Numbered from the stretch's first letter, positions 23,407 through 31,755 are shown. The stretch: DNA of 31,952 bases from Desulfobacteraceae bacterium (GCA_003354055.1 PIVQ01000016.1:1-31952); one strand, 5' to 3'. Numbers and translations are program-made. The notes: generated from the sequence alone by a model not told the origin.

Positions 23407-25113
23407 TTATTCGTTCATCTCATATGCATCAATCAGGGAATATACATTGTCTTTGAGCACGGTATCAAACCGTTCCTGGTTTGGAACCGGGCGTTTGACC
23501 ATCTTCAGACATGCAGCCTGCTGCGCTTCAGTGCTGGTTGGTTTTGAATAGAGATCAAGTCCGTATTCGGCAAAATCCCTTACCATGAAGTCAAAGATCT
23601 GGTCTAGAAGACTGTCATCGATATTTTCAATGGCCGCACTTTCAATGATCAGCTGGCCATATGCGACCAGAGTGAAAACCTCGCCAACACCCAGAAGATA
23701 ATCAAAGTCGTTCATCATCTGATCTTTGAGTTCCATACCTGAAGCCATGAGGAATTCTTCATAGGCTTTTATCTGTTCCTTGAACAGGTTGATATTGGGA
23801 AGATCCTTGGTGTCATAGGCTTTACGGAAATCATGGAACTGAATTTTTGCATACCCGCGGGTCGGCCCCTGTTCAAACAGATAGCCATCATTCTGATCCC
23901 CGGTTATTCTGGGAACCTCATCAAATTCACCTGGGTTGAAAAAATAACTGGCGATCAATTTGACAATCAGGGCCATGTTGACATGACGGGTGCCTTCAAG
24001 TTTGGGAAAACCCCGAAGTTCAACCACAGCCTGCTCAAAGTAGAGATCTTTTTCAAACCCTCTGGCTGCAATGATGTCCCAGAGCAGTTCATGGACCTCT
24101 TCACCCTGGAGTGCCACTTTCATTTTCATGATGGGGTTATAGAGAAGATACCGTTTGTCATCTGCAGATGCACACCTCATGTAATCGGTTGCTCTCAGGC
24201 CGAACAACTTCATGGCGGCAAGACGGCTGTAAGCATCAACAAAGAGTTTTTTAACATGGGTGAACTCGGTAACGTATTTTCCGTAAAGATTCCTTTTGGC
24301 AGCATGGTTCAGGGCTTCATAAAAGGAATGGGTCACAATCCCGGTGGCACCGGAGCCGATATTGAACTTGCAGACGTTGATTGTGTTGAGCATATCATCC
24401 CAGGCCTTAGAGCCTCTGGATAATATTTCATCCTCTGTAATGGGATAATCATGCAGTTCAAACTCAGACACATAATTCTGAGCCCAGATCACATTCTGGA
24501 TACATTCATACTTCTCATGTTTTGAATCCACGGCAAAAAACACATAATCATCCGTGCCCTCAACTTTACCAAAAACAGTGACGATACTTGCCTCATTACC
24601 GTTTCCAATGTAATATTTGGAGCCTTTGGCAAGGTAGGTGCCGTCTTCCTGGGGAACAAGTACCATGGAAGAGGAATAGATGTCAGCTCCGTGTTCTTTT
24701 TCCGACAGGCCGAATGCGCACAGGGGATTTTCCTGAAGTTTTTCCACGGCCAGATGCTTAAATTTTTCATTGTCTCCAAGGAAAACAGGATCAAGGCCCA
24801 GGGTGGACACATGGAACATATACCAGTACGGCGTTCCGTAGAAACCGCATATTTCAGAAAATTCATACATGCGGTAGGTGCTGTAATACTGATCAGCATC
24901 CCCATAGCCTTTGGGCAGAAACAGGGTTTCAAAAATTTTTTCTTTTTTAACAAACTCTGCAAAATCATAGGTGAATTCCCTGGAACGATAATCCTCCTTC
25001 ATCTTTTTCAAGCCCTTGTTTTCAAACCATTCAATGGTTTTGAGCATGATCTCTTTGGATCGTTCATCCGGGTAATTTCTGTCCTGATATTTTTTGGGAT
25101 TTAATAACAGCAT
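23407..25113 (-). CDS. Acyl-CoA dehydrogenase family protein (long form)
   Basis: A 568-residue flavoprotein from the ATG at 25113, which has AGAGG eight bases upstream; a GTG at 25122 would abut that site. The acyl-CoA dehydrogenase fold is seen in order: N-terminal helices, the FAD/substrate strand segment CAFGLSEKEHGAD (about 132-144) and GSKYYIGNGNEASIVTVFGKV, then the C-terminal helical domain with RLAAMKLFGLRATDY. LEGTRH places a Glu in the position of the catalytic base (Glu373). About 150 extra C-terminal residues make it longer than medium-chain enzymes and closer to FadE-like or substrate-specific forms. It forms FAD-dependent enoyl-CoA products in fatty- or aromatic-acid oxidation. 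It follows a MarR regulator. Confidence 0.9.
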   Translation of the reverse strand: MLLLNPKKYQDRNYPDERSKEIMLKTIEWFENKGLKKMKEDYRSREFTYDFAEFVKKEKIFETLFLPKGYGDADQYYSTYRMYEFSEICGFYGTPYWYMFHVSTLGLDPVFLGDNEKFKHLAVEKLQENPLCAFGLSEKEHGADIYSSSMVLVPQEDGTYLAKGSKYYIGNGNEASIVTVFGKVEGTDDYVFFAVDSKHEKYECIQNVIWAQNYVSEFELHDYPITEDEILSRGSKAWDDMLNTINVCKFNIGSGATGIVTHSFYEALNHAAKRNLYGKYVTEFTHVKKLFVDAYSRLAAMKLFGLRATDYMRCASADDKRYLLYNPIMKMKVALQGEEVHELLWDIIAARGFEKDLYFEQAVVELRGFPKLEGTRHVNMALIVKLIASYFFNPGEFDEVPRITGDQNDGYLFEQGPTRGYAKIQFHDFRKAYDTKDLPNINLFKEQIKAYEEFLMASGMELKDQMMNDFDYLLGVGEVFTLVAYGQLIIESAAIENIDDSLLDQIFDFMVRDFAEYGLDLYSKPTSTEAQQAACLKMVKRPVPNQERFDTVLKDNVYSLIDAYEMNE

Positions 25114-25135
25114 GTCTGACACCTCTTTTCTTTAT

Positions 25136-25152
25136 ATTGTTTGTATACCAAC
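25136..25152. promoter_or_regulatory. GTATAC-centred palindrome upstream of acyl-CoA dehydrogenase
   Basis: GTTTGTATACCAAC (25139-25152) is a 14-bp palindrome with one mismatched pair, and ATTGTTTGTATA (25136-25147) matches in reverse the element at 25620-25631 upstream of the MarR gene, with one substitution. It lies 23-39 bases before the dehydrogenase start, in the region where a promoter would be expected. Confidence 0.5.
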
Positions 25153-25175
25153 TTGATCCGGTTAAAAAAAACGAG

Positions 25176-25604
25176 CTAAGCCCAGATTAAATCCTTCAGG
25201 AGCCGTTTAAACAGAATCTGCTCCTCAGGGTTAAAATCCGCCAGCAGTTTTTCATTGGCCTGTTTTCTTGCATCAATCAGTTCGGATTTCATCTTATTTG
25301 CCTTGGCCGAGAGAAAAAGACGGTTAACCCTTTTGTCTTCCGGATCCTGTTTTTTATTGATCCAGCCGCCTTCCACCATCCTGTCGAGAACACCGGACAG
25401 GGTCGCTTTATCAAGGATGAGCACCTTACCCAGTTCTGAAGCGGTCATTCCCTCTTCATACCACAGTCCCTCCAATACCAGGTGCTGCATATTGGTAAGG
25501 CCAAACGGCTTGAGTTGTTTTTTAAAATCACCATGTGCCTTCTGGTATGCCTTCCCCAAAAGAAACACGGTACAATCTGGTACATCACTGGATTGTTTAT
25601 TCAT
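25176..25604 (-). CDS. MarR-family transcriptional regulator
   Basis: A 142-residue MarR protein. The winged helix-turn-helix is in the middle: MTASELGKVLILDKATLSGVLDRMVEGGWINKK, given as residues about 53-85, followed by the DPEDKRVNRLFLS wing with its conserved Asp-x-Arg. Flanking helices at both ends form the dimer. GGAGGA precedes the ATG by eight bases. It is followed after 62 bases by acyl-CoA dehydrogenase on the same strand. Matching GTATAC palindromes at both starts suggest that it represses itself and the dehydrogenase, and releases on binding a CoA thioester or aromatic/fatty acid. The ligand is inferred from the neighbour only. Confidence 0.92.
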   Translation of the reverse strand: MNKQSSDVPDCTVFLLGKAYQKAHGDFKKQLKPFGLTNMQHLVLEGLWYEEGMTASELGKVLILDKATLSGVLDRMVEGGWINKKQDPEDKRVNRLFLSAKANKMKSELIDARKQANEKLLADFNPEEQILFKRLLKDLIWA

Positions 25605-25615
25605 TTACTGTATCC

Positions 25616-25656
25616 TCCGTATACGAACAATTAATACAATTCATTGAGAAAGTCAA
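25616..25656 (-). promoter_or_regulatory. MarR gene promoter with GTATAC-centred operator
   Basis: On the minus strand TTGACT (25651-25656) precedes ATTAAT (25630-25635) by 15 bases. Immediately downstream, TCCGTATACGAA (25616-25627) is a 12-bp palindrome with one mismatched pair and an exact CGTATACG core. It abuts the GGAGGA ribosome binding site, so bound regulator would block transcription. Confidence 0.5.
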
Positions 25657-25746
25657 CGTTTTGCACAAAAACACCAATACTCATAAAATAAACACCGTTA
25701 TTGGGGGGATATATTTCAATAGCAGTTTTTTCCCAAAACTTGGGTC

Positions 25747-25852
25747 TTAGGAATCGTTACAAAATAACTTGATCTAAATTGTTTCCAAAACCCCTTAAAA
25801 GACAGGGTATTTTGAAAACAAAAGATCAAGTAATTTTGGAGCCGATCCTTAG
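25747..25852. repeat. Large imperfect palindrome, about 105 bases (MITE-like or REPIN-like)
   Basis: Two arms of about 49 bases flank an 8-base loop (25796-25803). The best paired block is ACTTGATCT (25767-25775) with AGATCAAGT (25823-25831), extended outward by AAAAT/ATTTT with one mismatch, then CGTTAC/GGAGCCG and TAGGAATCG/CGATCCTTAG less exactly. Inward, TTGTTT/AAAACAA and CAAAA/TTTTG pair around CCCT/AGGG. It carries no open frame. Such long imperfect foldbacks are usually dispersed non-autonomous elements, but no second copy is in this window. Confidence 0.65.
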
Positions 25853-25921
25853 ATACTTTTAAAAGATATGATAGTGAACCGGAGTTAGAACTGTCTATCG
25901 ATTGAAATCTGCCTGGGCGGC

Positions 25922-25972
25922 ACCTTCCAAATTATGAAGGTTGTCTGAGCTTTTATACCTTCCAGGGGAAGG
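25922..25972. repeat. Two small hairpins after the hybrid kinase gene
   Basis: ACCTTC (25922-25927) pairs with GAAGGT (25936-25941), and CCTTCC (25958-25963) pairs with GGAAGG (25967-25972). They share the CCTTCC core, so the arms can also pair with each other. They lie just past the stop of the minus-strand kinase. No T run follows, so termination is uncertain. Confidence 0.4.
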
Positions 25973-25976
25973 CGGC

Positions 25977-28385
25977 CTAAGGTGTGGTCACTCCTGATGT
26001 GGTATTCAGATGAGTGGCTTTGGAAGAAATCAGCCATTTATCCAGCATCAGGGATAAATCCTTTGGTTTAACAGGTTTAGAAAGGTAATCATTCATCCCT
26101 ACATCCAGGCATTTATCCCGATCTCCCTTCATGGCATGGGCGGTCATTGCAATGATTGGTACCTTTGGATTTTTTACACCTGAATCTGGTTTTCGAATTT
26201 CCCTGGTGGCATCATATCCGTCGACTTCAGGCATCTGACAGTCCATAAGAACAAGATCATAATGATAATTTACCATGGCATTTATTGCATCCTGCCCGTT
26301 GTTTACAGCATCGGCCCTATATCCGATTTTACTCAGCATTTTTAATGCCACTTTTTGATTTATCCGATTATCCTCTGCAAGTAAGATACGTATTTGTCGC
26401 CTTTCATCTTCCGAGAGGGAATATTGCGTAATGATATCATTATCAACGGGCTCCTGAATTCTTTCTCTGCGATGACATATTTTTAAAAGGCAAGAACGTA
26501 GTTGAGCCATTTTCACAGGTTTTGTCAAATAGGCATCAAAGCCAATGGCTTCCAGGTCTTTCACGGTCCCTCTTTCTCCGATGGAACTCATCATCAGGAG
26601 ACGCGTCTGCCTTATTTCAGAGTGTGCCTTTATCTTTTGACCCAATTGTTTTCCATCCATTTCAGGCATCTGCATATCAACAATTGCAATTTCAAATGGA
26701 CGGTTATTGCGTACTCCTTCTTTTAGTTTGTCTAATGCAGTCGCACCGTCAGGGGCTTCATCGTAGGTACACCCCCATAATTTCAGCTGTTCTTTCACCA
26801 CACGCCTGTTTGTTTTATTATCGTCAACAATTAAAATATATTTCCCCTGAATATCTTCGGGTAATGACACGGGGTCTGGTATGGACTTTTGTTTTTCAAA
26901 TTTTGCGGTAAACCAAAACTTGGAACCTGCGCCCTCTTTGCTTTCTACACCTGTTTGCCCACCCATCAACTGGGCCAATCTTTGGGAAATCGTCAAGCCA
27001 AGGCCTGTCCCCCCGTATTTTCTTGTTGTGGAACTGTCCACCTGGGAGAAGGATTTAAATAACTTATCCATTTTGTCTTTCGGAATGCCAATGCCGGTAT
27101 CCTTTACTGTGAATTTGATATGGGCCAGGTCTTCGGTCTCGTTTTCCAGATGACTATTGATGACTATTTCACCGGAGTGGGTGAATTTTACGGCATTGCC
27201 TGCAAGATTGATCAAAATTTGTCGAACTCTTCCCGGATCCCCCCTCAACAAGGAGGGTACATCCGGATGTATGACACTCACATACTCCAGCCCCTTTTCC
27301 TGGGCTTTGATGGCAATAAGGTCACTCACAGCATCCAGGGTAACCCTTAAATCAAAATTGATGGTCTCAAGTTCAAGTTTGCCTGCTTCAATCTTCGAAT
27401 AATCCAAAATGTCGTTGATTAAAAATAAAAGGGAATCGCCGCTAATCTTTATAGTTTGAGCAAATTCTACCTGTTCTTCGGTGAGTTCAGTACTCATGAG
27501 AAGTTCACTCATCCCGATAACACCATTCATGGGAGTGCGGATTTCATGGCTCATATTTGCTAAAAAGTCGCTCTTTGCTTTATTTGCAGACTCAGCTTCA
27601 ATTTTTGTCTTAACTAATTTTTTTTCAATCTTTTTCCGATTTTCAATCTCATCTTTCAGCTTTCTATTTCTGTTATTCAGGATGATCATTTGATGATCTC
27701 TGAACCTTGTAAAATAAAACAACCCTATAAGGCCGATCATATAAATTATGGTATGGACGAAAACCAGTTTATTCTTTGTCTGTTTTACTGTCTCAGTATA
27801 GACGCCTGCCGGTATTGTAACACTTATACCCCCTCTGATATCCCCAAGTTCATATCCCTGTTCAGCGTGGCATTTCAGACACCCGTCCTTAACAAACAGG
27901 GGAGCCATATACCGGTAAACCATTTTTTCTTCTATATATTCAGTAAAATTCTCTTTGCCGCTTATAAAATGGGCCAATGCCTTTTTTTCCCACTCATCAG
28001 CACCATTACCCGGTCTAATGGGGTTTGCGCTTGTGATATGGTATTGGATATTATTTTCTTTTTTAGCTATTTCAGCAATTTGCCGGGTCATAAAGGCGGG
28101 ATTGATTTTTGTTAACTTTATACCGGTTTCTTCTGCTGTGATATCCCGATTTGGAACTTTGAGAAAGGGATTGGGTTGTGTTTGATTCGTTATAGGAACA
28201 TATACTCCACCATGCATTGCATTCCATAACCTGGTCGTTTCTATTTCTGAAAAAAAGGCACTTCCGATGCTTTTTAAAATTAAAAAATTATTTTTATTTG
28301 ATGTGGATACATTTGAAATAAATGAAAAGGCCAGAACACCTGTCCAGAAGAATAAAATTAAATATAAATAAGTGCGGGATTTCAT
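25977..28385 (-). CDS. Hybrid sensor histidine kinase with heme-c (DUF3365/Tll0287-like) sensor and two receivers
   Basis: An 802-residue membrane kinase. A first membrane helix (about 6-24) is followed by a periplasmic domain (25-205) of the Tll0287/DUF3365 type with the c-heme motif CLKCH at 169-173, then a second helix (about 207-226). A coiled linker leads to HisKA with the phosphorylated His280 in [12 protein letters not shown] and a complete HATPase (Asn397; DTGIGIP 429-435; GGTGLGL 458-464). Receiver 1 has Asp570 in [10 protein letters not shown]; receiver 2 has Asp715 in [10 protein letters not shown]; both keep their Lys. It lacks an Hpt domain, so a separate phosphotransferase is expected. 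The heme suggests redox or gas (NO, O2) sensing. No dedicated output regulator is adjacent. Confidence 0.93.
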   Translation of the reverse strand: MKSRTYLYLILFFWTGVLAFSFISNVSTSNKNNFLILKSIGSAFFSEIETTRLWNAMHGGVYVPITNQTQPNPFLKVPNRDITAEETGIKLTKINPAFMTRQIAEIAKKENNIQYHITSANPIRPGNGADEWEKKALAHFISGKENFTEYIEEKMVYRYMAPLFVKDGCLKCHAEQGYELGDIRGGISVTIPAGVYTETVKQTKNKLVFVHTIIYMIGLIGLFYFTRFRDHQMIILNNRNRKLKDEIENRKKIEKKLVKTKIEAESANKAKSDFLANMSHEIRTPMNGVIGMSELLMSTELTEEQVEFAQTIKISGDSLLFLINDILDYSKIEAGKLELETINFDLRVTLDAVSDLIAIKAQEKGLEYVSVIHPDVPSLLRGDPGRVRQILINLAGNAVKFTHSGEIVINSHLENETEDLAHIKFTVKDTGIGIPKDKMDKLFKSFSQVDSSTTRKYGGTGLGLTISQRLAQLMGGQTGVESKEGAGSKFWFTAKFEKQKSIPDPVSLPEDIQGKYILIVDDNKTNRRVVKEQLKLWGCTYDEAPDGATALDKLKEGVRNNRPFEIAIVDMQMPEMDGKQLGQKIKAHSEIRQTRLLMMSSIGERGTVKDLEAIGFDAYLTKPVKMAQLRSCLLKICHRRERIQEPVDNDIITQYSLSEDERRQIRILLAEDNRINQKVALKMLSKIGYRADAVNNGQDAINAMVNYHYDLVLMDCQMPEVDGYDATREIRKPDSGVKNPKVPIIAMTAHAMKGDRDKCLDVGMNDYLSKPVKPKDLSLMLDKWLISSKATHLNTTSGVTTP

Positions 28386-28789
28386 TTTTTACGTTACTCT
28401 CATAACTTTTTTATGAAACCTTATGTTTCGCCATCCATATCTCTATCGGAATAGTGTTAGGCCATTCTACTTATATACATGAGTGTAATGCTTAGCTGAA
28501 TTTTGTTCAACATATTATTGAATCTGTGCTCGATCTTCGTCACGTATTGTAAGCTTCGCACAGGAGATAACCAATGTCATGACAGCAATACCCGATCTTC
28601 CGGAGCATTTTCCTTAAGATCTCTCAGTATCTGTAACAACCCGAAATAACAATTGTTTATATCATAAAGGCGTTATATAACGAGTCTATAAAATCTTTCA
28701 GGGAATTCTATGCCGAGAAAGGCACAGTTAACATCCGATGCATTAGTCCGGAAAAACGGTGCTCATATGTAATACAAGAGGAGGAGAAT
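28386..28789. promoter_or_regulatory. 404-base regulatory gap with two perfect palindromes
   Basis: No gene was found in this divergent region. AACAATTGTT (28648-28657) and CGTTATATAACG (28671-28682) are perfect palindromes 13 bases apart, about 110-140 bases upstream of the ATC-hydrolase-like gene. A TGCC-GAGAAA-GGCA hairpin lies near 28710-28723. Promoter boxes are not clear. The spacing suggests a repressor site pair or a divergent control region shared with the kinase. Confidence 0.4.
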
Positions 28790-29611
28790 ATGTTATGCAG
28801 CAAAATGAACGATTTATTCCTGTCCCGCCGTCATTTTTTAATTTACACCAGTATGTCTTCGGCCCTGTTTTTGTCGGATCCGATAATAAACACCAAATTG
28901 CTCCGGGCATCTTCAGGTCAAAATTATTATCAATTAAACGGTGAAAAATTCATGGTATCCTTTGAAAAAACACTAACGGCTGCCATGGCGTATTTAACGG
29001 CTAAGTACGATAATGCAACCGCCCGGGAGATATGTAAAACCGCCCGTAACGAATTCAAACAGCTCTTACCCGGGCTGACCGACATCGGCGGAGACAGACA
29101 TCCGGGCACAAAATGGATGTTGCTGGCGGGTCACTGGGTTGCCTTCATGCGGCCCATGAGGGAGAAAGGGTATTCAGTAGAGTCAGCGGCGCGCATGCTG
29201 TACGATCTCTATCAGGAAGATCTGAATATGATTCCTAAAAAAGAAATGATAGCGCGTGGTCAGTACATGTTCACCGAAAAATACATTACCGCCATGAAAA
29301 ACTGGTCAGATAGATCAAAAGAGCAGTGTATTGACTGGGTAGCAGATTTCATACCCGGAGACGGTAACTCTTTTGATTTCGGTATTGATTATCACTACTG
29401 CCCCTGTCTGGCATATTTTTCATCCAAGGATGCAAAAGAAATAGCCCCGTATTTCTGCCTGGTGGATTTCCCTGAACACAGGCTGATGGGAACCGGCCTC
29501 ATGCGAACCCAAACCCTGGCACAGGGTAATGATGTCTGTGATTTCAGATATAAAAAAGGCCGCCAGGTCACCCAGGACTGGTCAACGGAGGTTCAAAAAT
29601 TTAATGGATAA
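28790..29611 (+). CDS. ATC-hydrolase-family protein with a Tat signal
   Basis: A 273-residue protein whose C-terminal half matches the L-2-amino-thiazoline-4-carboxylate hydrolase family: FGIDYHYCPCLAYF (197-210, Cys204 and Cys206), IAPYFCLVDFPEHRLMGTGL (218-237, Cys223) and CDFRYKKGR (250-258). That enzyme opens a thiazoline ring on the way to cysteine, but many family members are uncharacterised. Residues 9-30 look like a twin-arginine signal: LSRRHFL (11-17) with Arg13-Arg14, then a hydrophobic SMSSALFL stretch. A folded, perhaps metal-bearing protein would thus be exported. GAGGAGG lies five bases before the ATG. It ends 16 bases from the convergent secreted hydrolase. Confidence 0.85.
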   Translation: MLCSKMNDLFLSRRHFLIYTSMSSALFLSDPIINTKLLRASSGQNYYQLNGEKFMVSFEKTLTAAMAYLTAKYDNATAREICKTARNEFKQLLPGLTDIGGDRHPGTKWMLLAGHWVAFMRPMREKGYSVESAARMLYDLYQEDLNMIPKKEMIARGQYMFTEKYITAMKNWSDRSKEQCIDWVADFIPGDGNSFDFGIDYHYCPCLAYFSSKDAKEIAPYFCLVDFPEHRLMGTGLMRTQTLAQGNDVCDFRYKKGRQVTQDWSTEVQKFNG

Positions 29612-29627
29612 GTATGGATAACTTTGT

Positions 29628-30320
29628 TCACTGCGAATTTTTGTTGATCCATTCAATAACAGGGGCAACCCAGATGTCGTCGGGCGCAAAAAACAGCTGA
29701 TGACCTGAATCACTTTTCAGCTTGATTTCCATATTGGAAATTCCTTGGGAAGCCACTGAAAAAGGTATTTCACAACTGCCTGCAATTGTGTCTGATAAGG
29801 CATAAATTGAGAGCATCCGGCCTTTAAGTTTCCTAAAATCAGGGTACATCTTATATTTTTTTACCGCGGCTATTTCACATCCTGCCATCACCACAAAATT
29901 GATTTTTGGATTTTCCAATTGAGAGGCCACACAAAGACTGATCACACCGCCTTTGGAATGCCCGCTTACAATGATATTCTCCGGCGGAACCCCTGAATCC
30001 AGCAAGATATTAACTTTCTTCACGATAGTTTCGGAATAGGTACAGGGAATAATTTTTCCTGATCTTCTCTCACTGATGACGACAAAGCCCTGGTTTGAGA
30101 AGGTTTCGAGAATATCATAGTAGTTACAGGCCCCGTCTGGTCCGTTCTTTTCAACATAGTTATTGTGCAGAAAAAAAAGATACCTGGCCGACGGATCAAT
30201 ATCAGACGGCATATCATATGTACGCTGCCCTGCAAATGCCGCCGGTACAGCCATAAACATGACAAAAAAAGCAACTGAACAAAGCAATGAAAAACGAATC
30301 TTAAGGGGTAATTTTTTCAT
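29628..30320 (-). CDS. Secreted alpha/beta hydrolase
   Basis: A 230-residue hydrolase with a Sec signal peptide (residues 1-30, core FSLLCSVAFFVMFMAVPAAF, cleavage after Ala30). The nucleophile elbow GHSKGG places Ser122, Asp177 in ALSDTIAG and His207 in DSGHQLFF complete a plausible catalytic triad. SARYLFFLHNNYVEKNG near the mature N-terminus and YYDILETF are typical of small alpha/beta hydrolases in this group. It probably acts on an ester or peptide in the periplasm; the substrate is unknown. AAGGAGG precedes the ATG. It is convergent with the ATC-hydrolase-like gene and downstream of the AraC regulator with a 134-base gap. Confidence 0.85.
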   Translation of the reverse strand: MKKLPLKIRFSLLCSVAFFVMFMAVPAAFAGQRTYDMPSDIDPSARYLFFLHNNYVEKNGPDGACNYYDILETFSNQGFVVISERRSGKIIPCTYSETIVKKVNILLDSGVPPENIIVSGHSKGGVISLCVASQLENPKINFVVMAGCEIAAVKKYKMYPDFRKLKGRMLSIYALSDTIAGSCEIPFSVASQGISNMEIKLKSDSGHQLFFAPDDIWVAPVIEWINKNSQ

Positions 30321-30417
30321 GACACCTCCTTTTATGATAATGATGATGATAATCGATACCCTATCTGAAACAAAAAAACTTGTCCAATATTGCGAAACTT
30401 GACATGTAGGCCCTCCT

Positions 30418-30456
30418 AACCCGGAAAAATTTCAATTTTCATGAAATGTCCGGGTT
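30418..30456 (-). repeat. Inverted repeat overlapping the end of the AraC gene
   Basis: AACCCGGA (30418-30425) pairs exactly with TCCGGGTT (30449-30456), and TTTCA/TGAAA pairs further in. The AraC stop codon lies in one arm. No T run follows on the minus strand, so it may protect or pause the mRNA 3' end rather than terminate alone. Confidence 0.5.
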
Positions 30457-31360
30457 AAAGAATGGGGATAAGCAGATAGGCTTTTAATTGAAGGTTGTTT
30501 TCGTCTGATTCCGTATTCAGATGGATCTCTATCGGAGGGGCATCACGAAGCGCTCGGCCGCTTCCCGGAAGCCAGTTCATATACGCCCGGTTCCAGGTCT
30601 GCTGCATGAAATCATATGATCCGTAATGATAAAAAATTGCATACCTGCCCTCGGGCACAGTGAGGTAGCTCAGGTCCCCAATTGATTCAATCTCCCTATC
30701 AATTAAGGCGCCTACATAGTTTATCGTCTGATCGTCTTCCAGGCTGAACGGCCTGAATGGATAGATACTGATTAAATTTTGCGTTATCCCGGTAAGATCG
30801 TGATCTAAAATCAATTTTTCCAGCCGGTCAAAAGATGGTCTTGCCGTATTCAAAAAACTGCCGTTCACAACACCCCGGTTCTCAATGCAAATTGCTTTTA
30901 TTGACGGCAGATCTCGAATGAACGGTATCGATCCTGTGCGGCTTCGAACGGTTCCCGAAAAACGAAAAGGATGATTGGGTTTATTATACTCTTTCTCTGA
31001 TACAGTATCCCGAAACCGCCTGGGAGATATGCCATAATAGGTTTTAAAAACTTTGCAAAAAGAACTGGGCGTCCCATAGGCCACTTGAAAGGCAATATCA
31101 GTAACAGGCAACTTCTTTTCCAAAAGGTAATACCCGGCTCGTTCCATACGCTTTCGAATTATATACTGCCGGGGGGTCTCGCCCATGAGCATTTCAAAAA
31201 CCCGGAAAAAATGAAAGGAAGAAAAACAGGCAACAGCAGCCAACTGATCCAACCGTTGCCTTTCATCAAGATGATGGTTGATGTGGATCATCACACGGCG
31301 AATGCGCCGGCAATGGTCATTTATCGTTGCAGAAGAACGCATAATATCAGGGGCAGGCAT
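30455..31360 (-). CDS. AraC-family regulator with C-terminal GyrI-like effector domain
   Basis: A 301-residue regulator. The DNA-binding AraC domain is N-terminal (about 20-118): IHINHHLDERQRLDQLAAVACFSSFHFFRVFEMLMGETPRQYI holds the first helix-turn-helix (given as a region), and VTDIAFQVAYGTPSSFCKVFKTYYGISPRRFR, the signature segment, the second. The C-terminal 150 residues match the GyrI-like/BacT ligand-binding fold (LTVPEGRYAIFYHYGSYD, with effector-pocket aromatics). This domain order is that of Rob/SoxS-type multidrug regulators. The start at 31360 overlaps the end of the lipoprotein gene by 14 bases; internal ATGs at 31342 and 31291 are alternatives, and none has a good ribosome binding site. 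Confidence 0.9.
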   Translation of the reverse strand: MPAPDIMRSSATINDHCRRIRRVMIHINHHLDERQRLDQLAAVACFSSFHFFRVFEMLMGETPRQYIIRKRMERAGYYLLEKKLPVTDIAFQVAYGTPSSFCKVFKTYYGISPRRFRDTVSEKEYNKPNHPFRFSGTVRSRTGSIPFIRDLPSIKAICIENRGVVNGSFLNTARPSFDRLEKLILDHDLTGITQNLISIYPFRPFSLEDDQTINYVGALIDREIESIGDLSYLTVPEGRYAIFYHYGSYDFMQQTWNRAYMNWLPGSGRALRDAPPIEIHLNTESDENNLQLKAYLLIPIL

Positions 31361-31622
31361 CCAGCTTGTATTTTAAAACATCTTTATCCGAACACGCAGT
31401 GCAGGCATTGCCATAGTTTTTTTGATCCCCGTTTGCCAACCGGCCGCATACAGGCAGATACTCCTGGGTACAGATCTCAGGCCTGGGATCTTCACAATAG
31501 ATATATCTGGTGGTTTCTGGTCGGGCATCCGGCTTAGCACCTGAGACACAACCGATCAATACAAGACCGGTCAGGGATATACCGAATAAAAGAACCCGTC
31601 CAAATCCGATTGTCTTAACCAT
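31347..31622 (-). CDS. Lipoprotein with a Kazal-type serine protease inhibitor domain
   Basis: A 91-residue protein from the ATG at 31622, with AAAGG nine bases upstream; an ATG at 31631 would touch that site. The N-terminus is a type II signal: a hydrophobic core GRVLLFGISLTGL, then LIGC with the lipid-bearing Cys25. The mature part ends in a Kazal-like fold: ICTQEYLPVCG, then NYGNACTACSDK and LDAC, with the cysteine spacing and the Pro-Val-Cys-Gly, Tyr-Gly-Asn-x-Cys motifs of the family. Kazal domains inhibit serine proteases, and lipoprotein forms in bacteria may protect the envelope. Overlap with the AraC start suggests one transcript. Confidence 0.85.
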   Translation of the reverse strand: MVKTIGFGRVLLFGISLTGLVLIGCVSGAKPDARPETTRYIYCEDPRPEICTQEYLPVCGRLANGDQKNYGNACTACSDKDVLKYKLDACP

Positions 31623-31690
31623 AAATTTCATCCTTTCATCGCAGCTTAATAAGCACCAATATCATATCCTATTGATTTTTTTATAAAAAT

Positions 31691-31721
31691 TTGACATTCT
31701 GGTTTCCATGGGGCTTACAAT
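31691..31721 (+). promoter_or_regulatory. Candidate promoter of the gene at 31756
   Basis: A perfect TTGACA (31691-31696) is followed by TACAAT (31716-31721, five of six) with a 19-base spacer, slightly long. It is 34 bases before the ATG. Confidence 0.45.
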
Positions 31722-31755
31722 AGTACCCTACACCACTATCTTCAAGGATAAAAAA

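Noticed and set aside
23833..24423. Plus-strand open frame opposite acyl-CoA dehydrogenase
   Set aside because: Antisense to the conserved catalytic region of the dehydrogenase; no domain, no promoter and no ribosome binding site.
28500..28620. Minus-strand stretch in the kinase/ATC-hydrolase gap that reads partly like protein
   Set aside because: Stop codons break every frame within about 25 codons, and no family is recognisable, so neither a gene nor a defined pseudogene can be supported.
30335..30356. GAT/AAT-rich low-complexity stretch before the secreted hydrolase
   Set aside because: Short, impure trinucleotide-like run; nothing suggests a functional microsatellite beyond AT-rich promoter sequence.
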